A stretch of DNA of 46,764 nucleotides from the NCBI GenBank assembly GCA_964624795.1, contig CAZUZS010000035.1:1-46764 (forward strand), written 5' to 3'. Positions 35,911 to 44,154 of the stretch are shown here, piece after piece (the first letter of the stretch is position 1; each line of letters opens with the position of its first letter). A program made the translations under genes and the position numbers. The notes under the pieces are model-generated. The model made no database searches, was not told the DNA's origin, and saw only the letters and a list, made by a program, of their open reading frames with translations. The stretch comes from CAZUZS01 sp964624795 (GTDB lineage: Bacteria; Calditrichota; Calditrichia; RBG-13-44-9).

Positions 35911-37446
35911 TTACTCCTCCGCCTTAAAGATTTTCAGGAACTCTTCAATGATATCCCGCAACTGTTTCTTCAGCTCGTCGGAGAGTAATTTCTTGTCCCT
36001 GATTTCCTTTAAAACCCCGGGATATTTATTTTCCGTGTAATCCAGAAATTCATTTTGGAATTTGAGAACCGATCCCACCGGCAAATCGTCCAGTGTGCCT
36101 TCGGTTCCGGCAAAAATAATGGCAATCTGCTTTTCCACCGGCATGGGTGAATATTGATCCTGTTTCAGGATTTCAACCAGCCGCTGACCACGGGTAATCT
36201 GTGCCATGGTAGCCTTATCCAGGTCAGATCCGAATTTGACAAACGCCTCCAATTCCCGATACTGCGCCAGGTCCAGCCGCAGACTGCCGGCGACCTGCTT
36301 CATTGCCTTGATCTGCGCGTTGCCGCCAACACGGCTCACCGAAATTCCGGGGTTGATAGCCGGTCGGACGCCGGAATAAAAGAGATTTGGTTCCAGGTAA
36401 ATCTGCCCGTCAGTGATGGAAATAACATTGGTCGGAATATAAGCGGAAACGTCGCCTGCCTGCGTTTCGATCACCGGCAGCGCTGTAAGGGAACCGCCGC
36501 CTTTCTCATCGCTCATCTTGGCGGCGCGCTCCAGCAGGCGTGAGTGCAGGTAAAAAATATCGCCGGGATAAGCCTCGCGGCCGGGCGGCCGGCGAAGCAG
36601 CAACGAGACTTCGCGATAAGCCCAGGCATGTTTGCTCAGGTCATCATAGACTACCAGGGCATGCATTTTATTGTCCCGGTAGTACTCACCCATGGCAGCA
36701 CCGGCATAAGGCGCCAGGTATTGAAGCGGGGCCGGTTCGCTGGCATCGGCAGATACAATAATTGTGTAATCCATTGCGCCGTTTTCTTCCAGCGTTTTCA
36801 CAACCTTTGCCACGGTGGAAGCCTTTTGTCCAATGGCGACATAAATACAAAAAACCGGGGCATCCCCCTGGTGAGTTCCTTTTTGATTAATAATAGTGTC
36901 TACACCGATAGCCGTTTTACCGGTCTGCCGGTCGCCAATAATGAGTTCCCGCTGACCCCGTCCGATCGGGATCATGGAATCGATTGCCTTTAGACCTGTT
37001 TGAAGCGGTTCTTTTACCGGTTGTCGGTAGAGGACGCCCGGCGCCTTGCGCTCGATAGCCAGGAACTGGTCCTCTTTAATGGGGCCTTTTCCATCCTTCG
37101 GCACACCCAAAGGATTGACAACACGGCCTAATAATGCCTTTCCCACCGGGACCTGCAAAATACGTTCGGTGCGGCGGACGGTATCACCTTCTTTCACAAG
37201 ATTGCTTTCGCCAAACAGCACGCAGCCAACGTTGTTTTCTTCCAGATTGAGAACCAGCCCCATAACATCATTGGGGAATTCGACTAACTCCCCAGCCATG
37301 ACGCTGGACAGGCCGTAAACACGTGCGATCCCATCTCCCACCTGCAGAACAGTCCCCACATCGTATATTTCAGTTTCTTTTTCGAAACCGGAAAGCTGCT
37401 GCTTTAATACAGACGAAATTTCATCGGGCTTAACATCAACCGCCAT
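35911..37446 (-). CDS. atpA: ATP synthase F1 alpha subunit
   Basis: The 511-residue non-catalytic nucleotide-binding subunit has P-loop GDRQTGKT (171-178) and the signature PAINPGISVSRVGG, which contains the arginine finger that reaches into the beta active site. Length is usual. It lies 92 bp downstream of atpH. The start ATG reads MAVDVKPDEISSVLKQQL, a standard amphipathic N-terminus that binds the delta subunit. Confidence 0.98.
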   Translation of the reverse strand: MAVDVKPDEISSVLKQQLSGFEKETEIYDVGTVLQVGDGIARVYGLSSVMAGELVEFPNDVMGLVLNLEENNVGCVLFGESNLVKEGDTVRRTERILQVPVGKALLGRVVNPLGVPKDGKGPIKEDQFLAIERKAPGVLYRQPVKEPLQTGLKAIDSMIPIGRGQRELIIGDRQTGKTAIGVDTIINQKGTHQGDAPVFCIYVAIGQKASTVAKVVKTLEENGAMDYTIIVSADASEPAPLQYLAPYAGAAMGEYYRDNKMHALVVYDDLSKHAWAYREVSLLLRRPPGREAYPGDIFYLHSRLLERAAKMSDEKGGGSLTALPVIETQAGDVSAYIPTNVISITDGQIYLEPNLFYSGVRPAINPGISVSRVGGNAQIKAMKQVAGSLRLDLAQYRELEAFVKFGSDLDKATMAQITRGQRLVEILKQDQYSPMPVEKQIAIIFAGTEGTLDDLPVGSVLKFQNEFLDYTENKYPGVLKEIRDKKLLSDELKKQLRDIIEEFLKIFKAEE

Positions 37447-37538
37447 TATTTTAATCCTCTAAATTGTTCTCATTTTCTGTGATTGATTCAAATCCTTCTA
37501 TCTGTTTCCAAAGCTTCAAAAATTGCCCGGGGTAAGAG

Positions 37539-38081
37539 TTACCCGGCGGAAACCATGTGTTCCTTAAGTCTGCTCAATTGACTCCGCAGACTGACATCAA
37601 TTACCGTGTCTTGCATTCGAACTACAAAACCACCCAGGAGATTCGCATCCACCTCCTGTTGAAGGACGACTTTTTTGCCGGAAATCCGGTCAAGCTTTCC
37701 TTTCAATGCCGCAAGCTGTTCATCGCTTAAAGCACGGGCAGCGGAAACCTTGCCCCGCAGAACTCCGTTTGCCTCATCCAGAAAATCCATGAACTGATGA
37801 ATGGCATCCGGCAAAATATTTTCCCGACCCTTTTTGATAAGAAGCAGAAGAAAATTGAAGGAGACGGGTTGCAGTTTTTCCTTGAAAAAGCGGATCACCA
37901 CCTGTTTCTTTTCCGCGGCCTGAATAATCGGTGACTGCAGCAGGGTACGAAACTCCGGTGATTTTTCATAAACCCCGAAGACCGTATTCAGGTCGTTCTC
38001 AACCTGTTTCAGCAATCCTTCCTGCTGTGCAAGCTCGAAAAGCGCTTTGGCGTATCTTTTTGTAACTCGTGATCCAATCAC
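37539..38081 (-). CDS. atpH: ATP synthase F1 delta subunit (OSCP)
   Basis: The 180-residue stator-stalk subunit has the N-terminal helical domain (RVTKRYAKALFELAQQEG) and the C-terminal motif VDANLLGGFVVRMQDTVIDVSLRSQLSRLKE. It attaches the b subunits to the top of F1. It starts 11 bp after the atpF stop. Confidence 0.95.
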   Translation of the reverse strand: MIGSRVTKRYAKALFELAQQEGLLKQVENDLNTVFGVYEKSPEFRTLLQSPIIQAAEKKQVVIRFFKEKLQPVSFNFLLLLIKKGRENILPDAIHQFMDFLDEANGVLRGKVSAARALSDEQLAALKGKLDRISGKKVVLQQEVDANLLGGFVVRMQDTVIDVSLRSQLSRLKEHMVSAG

Positions 38082-38092
38082 CGCTGTAATCC

Positions 38093-38587
38093 TTAATTTT
38101 TCTCCAGTTGGTCCAGCTCTTTGATGTAATTGTCAACCAGATCCCGGTTCTTTTGAGCATCGAGATTTTCGCGGATCAGGCGGGAGGCTGCCTGAATAGC
38201 GAGGTCCGCTACCTGCTTCTTCAGTTCCAGAATTGCCGCATCTTTTTCTCGTTCCAGGTCGGCGCGGGCACGTTGATGCAACTTTTCCGCTTCCTGCCGG
38301 GCCTTTTCGAGAATCTCGTTTTTCATCTTCTCGGCTGCCGCCTTGTTTTCTTTCAGCATTTGCTGGATTTCATCCTGCGCCCGGGCCATCATTTTCTGAT
38401 GCTCTTCCAGTAATTGCTGGGCTTCTGTCCGGGCTTTATCCGCTTTCAATAGTGAATCATTTATGGTTTCTTCCCGCTGATTCACAATATTGAGAATGGG
38501 CTTCCAGGCCACTTTTGCCAGGATGGCAAAAAGCACCAGAAAGGTCACCCAGCTCCAAATCATCATTCCGGGTTCAAGTTGTAACAT
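38093..38587 (-). CDS. atpF: ATP synthase Fo b subunit
   Basis: The 164-residue peripheral-stalk protein has one N-terminal membrane helix (about 8-24) followed by the family KVAWKPILNIVNQREETINDSL and a long charged helix rich in Ala, Glu, Lys and Gln. This dimerises and reaches F1 delta. Only one b-type gene is present in the operon, so a homodimer is expected. The spacer to atpE is 88 bp. Confidence 0.95.
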   Translation of the reverse strand: MLQLEPGMMIWSWVTFLVLFAILAKVAWKPILNIVNQREETINDSLLKADKARTEAQQLLEEHQKMMARAQDEIQQMLKENKAAAEKMKNEILEKARQEAEKLHQRARADLEREKDAAILELKKQVADLAIQAASRLIRENLDAQKNRDLVDNYIKELDQLEKN

Positions 38588-38675
38588 GGTCTACCCTTTT
38601 TCCATTCCCACCGGCGGATAACCGCCGGAAGGATCATTTTCAGTTTTTTTTGCAACTCTGCCTTTTTGGCTTGTT

Positions 38676-38912
38676 TTATTTGAGGCCTAACAGGAAGCAG
38701 ATAACAAGGCCGAAAAATGCAATACCTTCAATAAGTGCTGCAGCAATAATCATCGATGTGCGGATGGTATTTGCTGCTTCCGGCTGCCGGGCCGATCCGT
38801 CCATTGCTGCGCTACCAATTTTTCCGATACCAAGACCGGCGCCAATTGCCACTATTCCCGCGCCGATGCCGGCAGCAAGGTAGGCCAATGCCATTGCCAA
38901 AGAGTTTTCCAT
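38676..38912 (-). CDS. atpE: ATP synthase Fo c subunit, proton type by motif
   Basis: The 78-residue hairpin of two membrane helices forms the rotor ring, joined by the polar loop SARQPEA. The ion-carrying carboxylate is E62 in ALIEGIAFF. In Na+ c rings a Gln in helix 1 and a Ser after the Glu are required; here the aligned positions are I29 and G63, so H+ is the predicted coupling ion. GAGLGIGKIG is the helix-packing glycine motif. A second ATG-proximal ribosome site reading GGAGAA precedes it. Confidence 0.95.
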   Translation of the reverse strand: MENSLAMALAYLAAGIGAGIVAIGAGLGIGKIGSAAMDGSARQPEAANTIRTSMIIAAALIEGIAFFGLVICFLLGLK

Positions 38913-38961
38913 CAGATTCTCCTTATGAGTATTTTTAAATCCGTTCTTTATTTAAAATTGT

Positions 38962-39798
38962 CTAATGTTCCGGATGCATCGCCATTCCGATAAACAGTGA
39001 CGATAGTATGGTAAAAATATATGCCTGGATGAATGCTACCAGGATTTCGAGCAAATCGATAAATACGGCAAACCCTATCGCAAAAGGCGAAACCAAAAAG
39101 CTGCCCAGCGCGATAATCAGGCCCAAAAGTGCAAAAACCACTGTGTGCCCGGCAATCATATTGGCAAAGAGACGCATAGCCAGTGCAAACGGTTTGGTGA
39201 ACAAGCCGAAAAATTCAATGGGTACGATGATAAAGATAAGCCCGGACGGAATTCCGTGCGGAATCATGTTTTTGAAATAGCCGACCGGTCCGTTTTCTAC
39301 CATTCCCATAATTTGCGTAACAACAAAGGTAATTAATGCCAGCGAAGCGGTTACACTGATATTGCTGGTTGGCGTTCCGAACAATGGAATAAGGCCCAGC
39401 AAATTGCATGTGAGAATGAAAAAGAACATGGTGGACAGCAGGCCGGTAAATTTTTTACCCGCTTTGGTACCGAGATTGGGAATGGCGATTTCGTCCCGCA
39501 CAAACAAAACCAACAGCTCCAGGATGGCAGCAAAACCTGTTGGCACCAGCCGTTTTTTCCGGAAAAGCAAGCCGAATACGACAATCAGAATCAGCGAAGA
39601 TATCCACATCATTACCACAAATTTGGTGATGGAAAGATCGATGTGCACGCCCAGGACTTCTATCGGTTTGAATTGGGGAAGATGCACATGCAGACCAAAA
39701 ATATTCCACTCGTGCGAATCCTGAATATGATGGGCAATAAAATCTCCCAGCCTGCCTTCTGCCTGCTCGCCAGCTTGTTCAACCTGCGGTGCCGCCAT
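38962..39798 (-). CDS. atpB: ATP synthase Fo a subunit
   Basis: The 278-residue integral membrane protein forms the ion half-channels against the c ring. The essential arginine is R209 in FALAMRLFANMIAGH, and the C-terminal helices end with IQAYIFTILSSLFIGMAMHPEH. An N-terminal stretch of about 55 residues with His, Gln and Glu precedes the first membrane segment, as in several FCB homologues. Its ATG overlaps the stop of the upstream membrane-protein gene by one base (TAATG). Confidence 0.96.
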   Translation of the reverse strand: MAAPQVEQAGEQAEGRLGDFIAHHIQDSHEWNIFGLHVHLPQFKPIEVLGVHIDLSITKFVVMMWISSLILIVVFGLLFRKKRLVPTGFAAILELLVLFVRDEIAIPNLGTKAGKKFTGLLSTMFFFILTCNLLGLIPLFGTPTSNISVTASLALITFVVTQIMGMVENGPVGYFKNMIPHGIPSGLIFIIVPIEFFGLFTKPFALAMRLFANMIAGHTVVFALLGLIIALGSFLVSPFAIGFAVFIDLLEILVAFIQAYIFTILSSLFIGMAMHPEH

Positions 39799-40184
39799 TA
39801 TTCACTTTCTTTTAAGGTCGCCAATTTATTTATGGTCCAGATTTCCAGCATAAGGAAACTGAAATATGTTAGAAGCAAAGATATAACGAGTACAGTCTCA
39901 TCCAAATCAAAAAATTTAATCAGAATAAATAGCGCCAAAAACATTATAATAAAACGCCCGATTATTCCGCCAAAAAAAGACCCGTAAAATTGTTTATTCG
40001 GTTTTCCGAATCCCCAACTGATTATTGCGCCGCCAGCCAGGGCGTTTAAAAAAGAAATAATAAGGCCGCTCCATGCAGCCCATCCTGTCGTTTTTAACAG
40101 GTTAAGCCCTGTTAAAAAGGCCAATAATATCGCAAAAAAGACAAATAAATAAAAACTCTTTTTAAAAAAAATACTGAATTTCAT
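39798..40184 (-). CDS. Small four-helix membrane protein of the atp operon (AtpI-like)
   Basis: The 128-residue protein has four hydrophobic segments and basic ends. Glycine-rich turns (NALAGGAIISWGFGK, GSFFGGIIGRF) are like those of the AtpI/ATP synthase subunit I group. In several bacteria such proteins assist c-ring assembly or move Mg2+/Ca2+. It is translationally coupled to atpB (TAATG). The assignment rests on position and topology; sequence similarity to E. coli AtpI is not obvious. Confidence 0.65.
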   Translation of the reverse strand: MKFSIFFKKSFYLFVFFAILLAFLTGLNLLKTTGWAAWSGLIISFLNALAGGAIISWGFGKPNKQFYGSFFGGIIGRFIIMFLALFILIKFFDLDETVLVISLLLTYFSFLMLEIWTINKLATLKESE

Positions 40185-40392
40185 TCATTCGCACTCAATT
40201 TTCTTTTTCTTGCGAGTTTTCCGCTGAAGGCTTCGGTCATTGCTTTTCGTGAGGCGCCGGCTGATGCTGTGATTGAAACCTGCGAAGGCACCCACGTCCC
40301 TGAAAATGAGACTGTGGAACCGGGGTGTTGCGGTCTGCTATTGGAAACGGCGGCAGGGCGCAAATCCGACTTGCACCGTCCGGTTTGGGCTC
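40185..40392 (-). other. Spacer with a possible 60-codon frame between AtpZ-like and AtpI-like genes
   Basis: This 208-bp stretch is GC-richer than the flanking membrane-protein genes. A minus-strand frame starting at a TTG (40363) and ending at 40181 (LARKRKLSANE) overlaps the next gene as ATGA, which is the pattern of coupled genes. Its Ser/Thr/Pro/Arg-rich product matches nothing I know, it has no Shine-Dalgarno, and it may be chance. A GGAAACGG/CCGTCC stretch gives weak folding. No terminator is seen. Confidence 0.25.
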
Positions 40393-40671
40393 CTAATGCT
40401 GCCTCTTTTCCTCCTCGCTGATCGTTTTGAAAAAATTATAAAATCCAACGACAATGCCGATTATGGCGCCGGTCAGCGTCAGCCACGGTTTAGTGTTCCA
40501 ATGTTTGTCCAGGTACCAGCCGATGAGCGTAAAAATAATAACCGACGCCGCCCAGGTGTAGCCGATGTTCAGATACGGGGCAGCTTTTCGATATGCCTCG
40601 GCAAAGCTTTCTTTTTCGCGGTGCTGTTCACCGGGATCATTGTTTGGGTTTTTCTGACTGGTTGGTTTCAC
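40393..40671 (-). CDS. AtpZ/AtpI family small membrane protein
   Basis: The 92-residue protein has a polar N-terminus and two membrane helices in the AtpZ pattern: YLNIGYTWAASVIIFTLIGWYLDKHW and PWLTLTGAIIGIVVGFYNFFKTI. The preferred start is the GTG at 40669-40671 with GAGG six bases upstream, so the gene overlaps the end of the bactofilin gene by 35 bp. A longer frame from 40770 has an Arg-rich leader lying wholly inside bactofilin and is unlikely. AtpZ and AtpI are reported to form a small Mg2+/Ca2+ transporter or assembly pair at the head of atp operons. Confidence 0.75.
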   Translation of the reverse strand: MKPTSQKNPNNDPGEQHREKESFAEAYRKAAPYLNIGYTWAASVIIFTLIGWYLDKHWNTKPWLTLTGAIIGIVVGFYNFFKTISEEEKRQH

Positions 40672-41086
40672 CCTTATCCTCGGTCTTGCCCTGGTAAAGA
40701 GAACCCGGTGTTCGGGATGCTTCCCCCGACACACCCATATCCGATTTGCCCTGGAATACCGCACCCTCATCGATGATCAGTTTCTTTGCTTTCAGGTTTC
40801 CGACCAAAGTCGAGTTTGCCTCCAGGACCAGCTTGTCATCTACCTGGATGTTGCCTTCCACCCGGCCGCCAACAACCGCCACCCGGGCGTGGACTTCCCC
40901 GGAAACGACTCCATTGGACCCGACTGTAAGTGTGTCTGCTGTTTTAATGGCGCCTTTCACCCGGCCATCTATGCGAAGACTTCCCTTTGTCTCCACCGTA
41001 CCTTCAACATAGGTACCTTCTCCAAGAAAATTCAGTTCATTCGAGCTTCTGCCGCCAACCGGTGCATCTTTTAATTTCAAAGCCAT
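40637..41086 (-). CDS. Bactofilin (polymer-forming cytoskeletal protein)
   Basis: The 149-residue protein has the bactofilin right-handed beta-helix core (about 20-115), with repeated glycine/valine/aspartate turns: EGTYVEGTVETKGSLRIDGRVKGAI, VVSGEVHARVAVVGGRVEGNIQ, TLVGNLKAKKLIIDEGAVFQG. The tails are disordered and polar. Bactofilins self-assemble into filaments without nucleotide and place peptidoglycan enzymes or segregation proteins. Gene order with a LytM peptidase and parAB matches that role. AGGAG precedes the ATG by about nine bases. Confidence 0.92.
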   Translation of the reverse strand: MALKLKDAPVGGRSSNELNFLGEGTYVEGTVETKGSLRIDGRVKGAIKTADTLTVGSNGVVSGEVHARVAVVGGRVEGNIQVDDKLVLEANSTLVGNLKAKKLIIDEGAVFQGKSDMGVSGEASRTPGSLYQGKTEDKGETNQSEKPKQ

Positions 41087-41192
41087 AAATATCTCCTGTT
41101 AAAAAAGATCAAAACGAGTAATTTTTACACTTCAATGTTTTGGGAAATTATTCCGGAAAGCATTCCCCGTGCTATTGATGATAAAGAGAACG

Positions 41193-41975
41193 CTACTTGT
41201 TAAAATTGACAATAAGTTTCTGGGGATTTATTGGATGGCCATCTTTCCAGATTTCGAAATGCAAATGGGGACCAAACGATTTCTGCCCTGAATTGCCCAG
41301 GTAGGCGATAACTTCACCCGATTCAACCTGCTGGTTGTCATAAACCAGGTTTCGCAAATTGTGTTTATAATATGAATAATATCCGTTGCCGTGGCCAATT
41401 ATAATAGTGTTGCCGCCATCCATGGTCCACCCGGAGAATAGAACCGTGCCGCTGCCCGCCGCTACAATGGGAGTTCCTTCGGGTGCCACAATGTCAATAC
41501 CATTGTGTACACCGGGTTTATATTCCTGGCTTATAAAGCCGGTTACCGGAGCTTTTATGGGAAGCGAGGTCAAAATCGACACCATGGATTTGGTGACCGG
41601 GTTTTCCGCTGCGGCAGCCTCCTGGGCTTCATTCAGGTTTACGCTCTCATTCACTTTAACATAGCCCGTTAAGCTGTTGCGAACTTTTTGGCCGTATGAT
41701 TTCAGCGCATTCAGCTCGTTGGTCAAATCATTAACCTTGCTGACCTGTTCCTGCAACTGCTGGTTTTCTTCTTTCAGGCTGATATTTTCATAAGCTTTTT
41801 GAAGCAATTGGCCATAGGTAAAAACGCCGATCAGTAATCCAATGCCAATGAACACCAGAACAATGAGACCGGCAGTAATAATTGAGTAGCGTAATTTCAA
41901 ATTTTTGGGAGTTGATTCGTCATCGGGAATCAGGAGGACGTTCAAGTATCTTCTTTTATATCTTTTGTGTGCCAA
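41193..41975 (-). CDS. Membrane-anchored M23 (LytM) metallopeptidase
   Basis: The 260-residue protein has a basic cytoplasmic start, one membrane helix (around 29-52), a coiled coil (QQLQEQVSKVNDLTNELNALKS), and a C-terminal LytM domain. Zinc ligands are visible as HNGIDI (His and Asp) and HLHFE (HxH), with a histidine in YYKHN, so it is probably an active peptidoglycan endopeptidase rather than an EnvC-type activator. Translation starts at TTG with AAGG upstream. It lies next to bactofilin, as in shape-determining loci of other bacteria, and downstream of parB. Confidence 0.9.
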   Translation of the reverse strand: MAHKRYKRRYLNVLLIPDDESTPKNLKLRYSIITAGLIVLVFIGIGLLIGVFTYGQLLQKAYENISLKEENQQLQEQVSKVNDLTNELNALKSYGQKVRNSLTGYVKVNESVNLNEAQEAAAAENPVTKSMVSILTSLPIKAPVTGFISQEYKPGVHNGIDIVAPEGTPIVAAGSGTVLFSGWTMDGGNTIIIGHGNGYYSYYKHNLRNLVYDNQQVESGEVIAYLGNSGQKSFGPHLHFEIWKDGHPINPQKLIVNFNK

Positions 41976-42009
41976 AGTCCGACCTTTTTCTAATTTTCAC
42001 ATCTTGCTT

Positions 42010-42031
42010 TCTCCCTGCAAGTTCAGGGAGA
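42010..42031. other. Perfect hairpin in the parB-LytM spacer
   Basis: TCTCCCTG (42010-42017) and CAGGGAGA (42024-42031) form an eight-base stem with a six-base loop. No T run follows on the minus strand, so it is more likely an mRNA-stability or leader element for the LytM gene than a terminator. Confidence 0.4.
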
Positions 42032-42067
42032 CAGAATTCTCAGATGCGTTTATACTTCAAAACAGTA

Positions 42068-42946
42068 CTAAAGTTTTATCTCTTCAAATAATTCCAGCAA
42101 ACGGTCCAGATCTTCCCTGGAATAGTAAACAATCTCTATGGATCCGCCCTCTTTTTTCGTCCGGACTTTTACCTGGGTACCAAATTTTTCCCTCAGTTTA
42201 CCCTCGATTCGACCGACAAAGGCAGGCTTTTTTCTTCCCGGCTTCTCAAGAACCAGCTTTTGCGAAGAGGTCCGAAGCTTTTTCACTCCTTCCTCCACCT
42301 TGCGAACCGAAAGACCCTGCTTTACTGTCTTTTTCCACAACTCGATCTGGAGCGATTCGTCCACAAGACCCAGCAGCGCCCTCGCATGCCCTTCGCGGAT
42401 TTCCCCCTTTTTAAGGCTTTCCTGTATTCTGGCGGGCAGTTTCAAAAGCCGGATCATATTGGAAACAGTGGCCCGATCCTTCCCTATCTTATCCGCTACC
42501 TCTTCCTGGGTCAGCTTTAATTCGTCAATCAGGCGCTGATATCCTGCAGCAAGATCGATGGGATTGAGATGCTCTCTTTGCACATTTTCAATGAGCGCAA
42601 TTTCCAGCATGTCCTCATCTTTTGTAATATTCAGAACATAAGCCGGAATTTGCTTCAGGCCCACCGCAATGGCTGCCCGCAGCCTTCGCTCGCCCGCAAT
42701 CAGCTCGAAACGACCATTCTTGGATGGCCGGATGGCAACCGGCTGGATAATCCCCTTCTCCCTCACCGATTGCTTTAGCTCTTCTAACGCGACCTCGTCC
42801 ATCTCCATCCGGGGTTGAAACGGGTTGGGATCGATGATTGCCACATCAATCTCCTGAACCGCTTTTTTCAATTGGGGAGAGACATGATCCACCGGTGCGG
42901 AAATAAGCGCCTCCAGTCCCTTGCCTAACCTGCTTTTAGTTTTCAT
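42068..42946 (-). CDS. parB: Chromosome-partitioning protein ParB
   Basis: The 292-residue protein has the ParB order of parts: KSRLGKGLEALI, the CTPase motif region PNPFQPR and GERRLRAA, then IENVQREHLNPIDLA, a helix-turn-helix (TQEEVADKIGKDRATVSNMIRLLKLP) and a C-terminal dimerisation helix. It spreads on DNA around parS with CTP and stimulates ParA. I see no consensus parS in this window. Its start overlaps the end of parA by 11 bp, so the two are coupled. Confidence 0.95.
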   Translation of the reverse strand: MKTKSRLGKGLEALISAPVDHVSPQLKKAVQEIDVAIIDPNPFQPRMEMDEVALEELKQSVREKGIIQPVAIRPSKNGRFELIAGERRLRAAIAVGLKQIPAYVLNITKDEDMLEIALIENVQREHLNPIDLAAGYQRLIDELKLTQEEVADKIGKDRATVSNMIRLLKLPARIQESLKKGEIREGHARALLGLVDESLQIELWKKTVKQGLSVRKVEEGVKKLRTSSQKLVLEKPGRKKPAFVGRIEGKLREKFGTQVKVRTKKEGGSIEIVYYSREDLDRLLELFEEIKL

Positions 42947-43700
42947 GCGACAGTAACTCCTCTGCGAGCTTCATGTAATTACTGGCTCCGGCGGATGTGG
43001 CGTCGTACATAATGATGGGAAGGCCGAAACTTGGAGCTTCGCTCAAACGAACATTGCGGGTGATTATAGTCTCAAATACTTTATCTTTGAAAAAACTTTT
43101 TACCTCGTTTGCAACCTGGTTACACAAGTTCAGGCGATTGTCGTACATGGTGAGCAGCACACCATCGATATAGAGTTTTTCATTGAGATGTTTCTGAACC
43201 AGGCGGACTGTGTTGAGCAATTGACTGAGTCCTTCCAGGGCATAATATTCGCACTGGATGGGAATCAGTACCGCGTCAGCAGCGGTCAGCGCATTGAGGG
43301 TAAGTATTCCCAGGGACGGCGGGCAGTCGATGATGAGATAGTCGTAGTTTTCCTTCACCGTTTTCAACGCCTCGCGCAACAACTGCTCGCGGGCGATAAC
43401 CTGGACCAACTCCACTTCCGCCCCAACCAGGTTGATATGAGAAGGAATGATCTCAAGGTTGGGCACTTTGGTGGGAATCAGCGCCCCTGCGGCGGATTCC
43501 CGGTTGATAATCACATCGTACAGACTGGTTTCGAGGGAACGTGAATCCACTCCTAACCCGGAAGTCGCATTCGCCTGCGGATCGATATCAATTAACAAGG
43601 TTTTCTTTTCCGCTATGGCGAGACAAGAGGCAAGATTTACCGCTGTGGTGGTTTTCCCGACACCACCCTTCTGATTTGCAATCGCAAGTGTTTTAGACAT
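42936..43700 (-). CDS. parA: Chromosome-partitioning ATPase ParA (Soj)
   Basis: The 254-residue ATPase has the deviant Walker A KGGVGKTTTAVNLA (K11-G12...K16), Walker A' and B segments (LLIDIDPQANAT, YLIIDCPPSLGILTLNAL), and the C-terminal DNA-binding basic region. The short N-terminus without a helix-turn-helix marks it as chromosomal Soj rather than a plasmid ParA that also binds an operator. It is the first gene of the parA-parB-LytM-bactofilin-atp block. A candidate promoter lies directly upstream. Confidence 0.97.
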   Translation of the reverse strand: MSKTLAIANQKGGVGKTTTAVNLASCLAIAEKKTLLIDIDPQANATSGLGVDSRSLETSLYDVIINRESAAGALIPTKVPNLEIIPSHINLVGAEVELVQVIAREQLLREALKTVKENYDYLIIDCPPSLGILTLNALTAADAVLIPIQCEYYALEGLSQLLNTVRLVQKHLNEKLYIDGVLLTMYDNRLNLCNQVANEVKSFFKDKVFETIITRNVRLSEAPSFGLPIIMYDATSAGASNYMKLAEELLSHEN

Positions 43701-43730
43701 GGATTTCCAAGAACGTTAAAAAAGCCTTCG

Positions 43731-43760
43731 AATATAAGTTTTGCCCCTATAATAAATCAA
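43731..43760 (-). promoter_or_regulatory. Candidate promoter of parA
   Basis: On the minus strand TTGATT (43755-43760), 18 bases, then TATATT (43731-43736), 31 bases before the parA ATG. It lies downstream of the RNA terminator at 43845, so it would give parA an independent start. Moderate match. Confidence 0.35.
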
Positions 43761-43844
43761 GACTTTTTCCAGATAGAAAAAGGGGCTGTAATTATAAGGA
43801 ATTGTAACTTCCCAAACAAGCAGCAGCTAATATTTAAAAAGATC

Positions 43845-43880
43845 AAAAAACCAACCGGCCAGCCGTATTTGACCGGTCGG
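43845..43880 (-). terminator. Intrinsic terminator of the candidate RNA
   Basis: On the minus strand CCGACCGG and CCGGTTGG (43873-43880 and 43851-43858) form an eight-pair stem with one G-U pair and a 14-base loop, followed directly by six T (43845-43850). It lies about 145 bases before the parA start, too far to be its ribosome site. Confidence 0.65.
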
Positions 43881-44060
43881 AAAATGAGGTAAGCCAAGGC
43901 GGCGATAACAGTGCCGGTAAGACTTCAGATAGAAGTGCCCGGTTAAGTCCGCCTTTGGCCGGGGCTCCAGGTGGCAAGCCGTATAACCCGGAACTCTGGA
44001 TTTAGATTATCGAGTCCCGGCATGAACAAATGGAGCGGGTGGAGGCCTCTTTATCAATTC
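43845..44060 (-). ncRNA. Candidate structured RNA upstream of parA
   Basis: The 491-bp gene-free stretch between pckG and parA contains about 215 bases that fold strongly on the minus strand and finish in an intrinsic terminator. Domain 1 has an outer stem of 44040-44047 with 43963-43969 (one bulge) enclosing a nine-pair stem (44012-44020 with 43988-43996). Domain 2 has a seven-pair stem CCGCCTT/AAGGCGG (43949-43955 with 43896-43902) enclosing CCGG/CCGG and ACTTC/GAAGT hairpins. I compared it by eye with tmRNA, RNase P RNA, SRP RNA, 6S RNA and common riboswitches and found no match. It could be an unknown small RNA or a parA leader. Boundaries are estimates. Confidence 0.4.
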
Positions 44061-44154
44061 TGCTTTTTCCGGAAGTAATGTGTATCAGGGCCGATATGCT
44101 CCACTTCAAAATAGATATGCTGTTCCGTCAATGTGTTTCCAGTTGAAAACACAA

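Noticed and set aside
43960..44020. tRNA or tmRNA-like piece suggested by TCGAGTCCCGGC
   Set aside because: It resembles a T loop, but there is no acceptor stem, anticodon arm or tmRNA start, and the strand of the local terminator is opposite.
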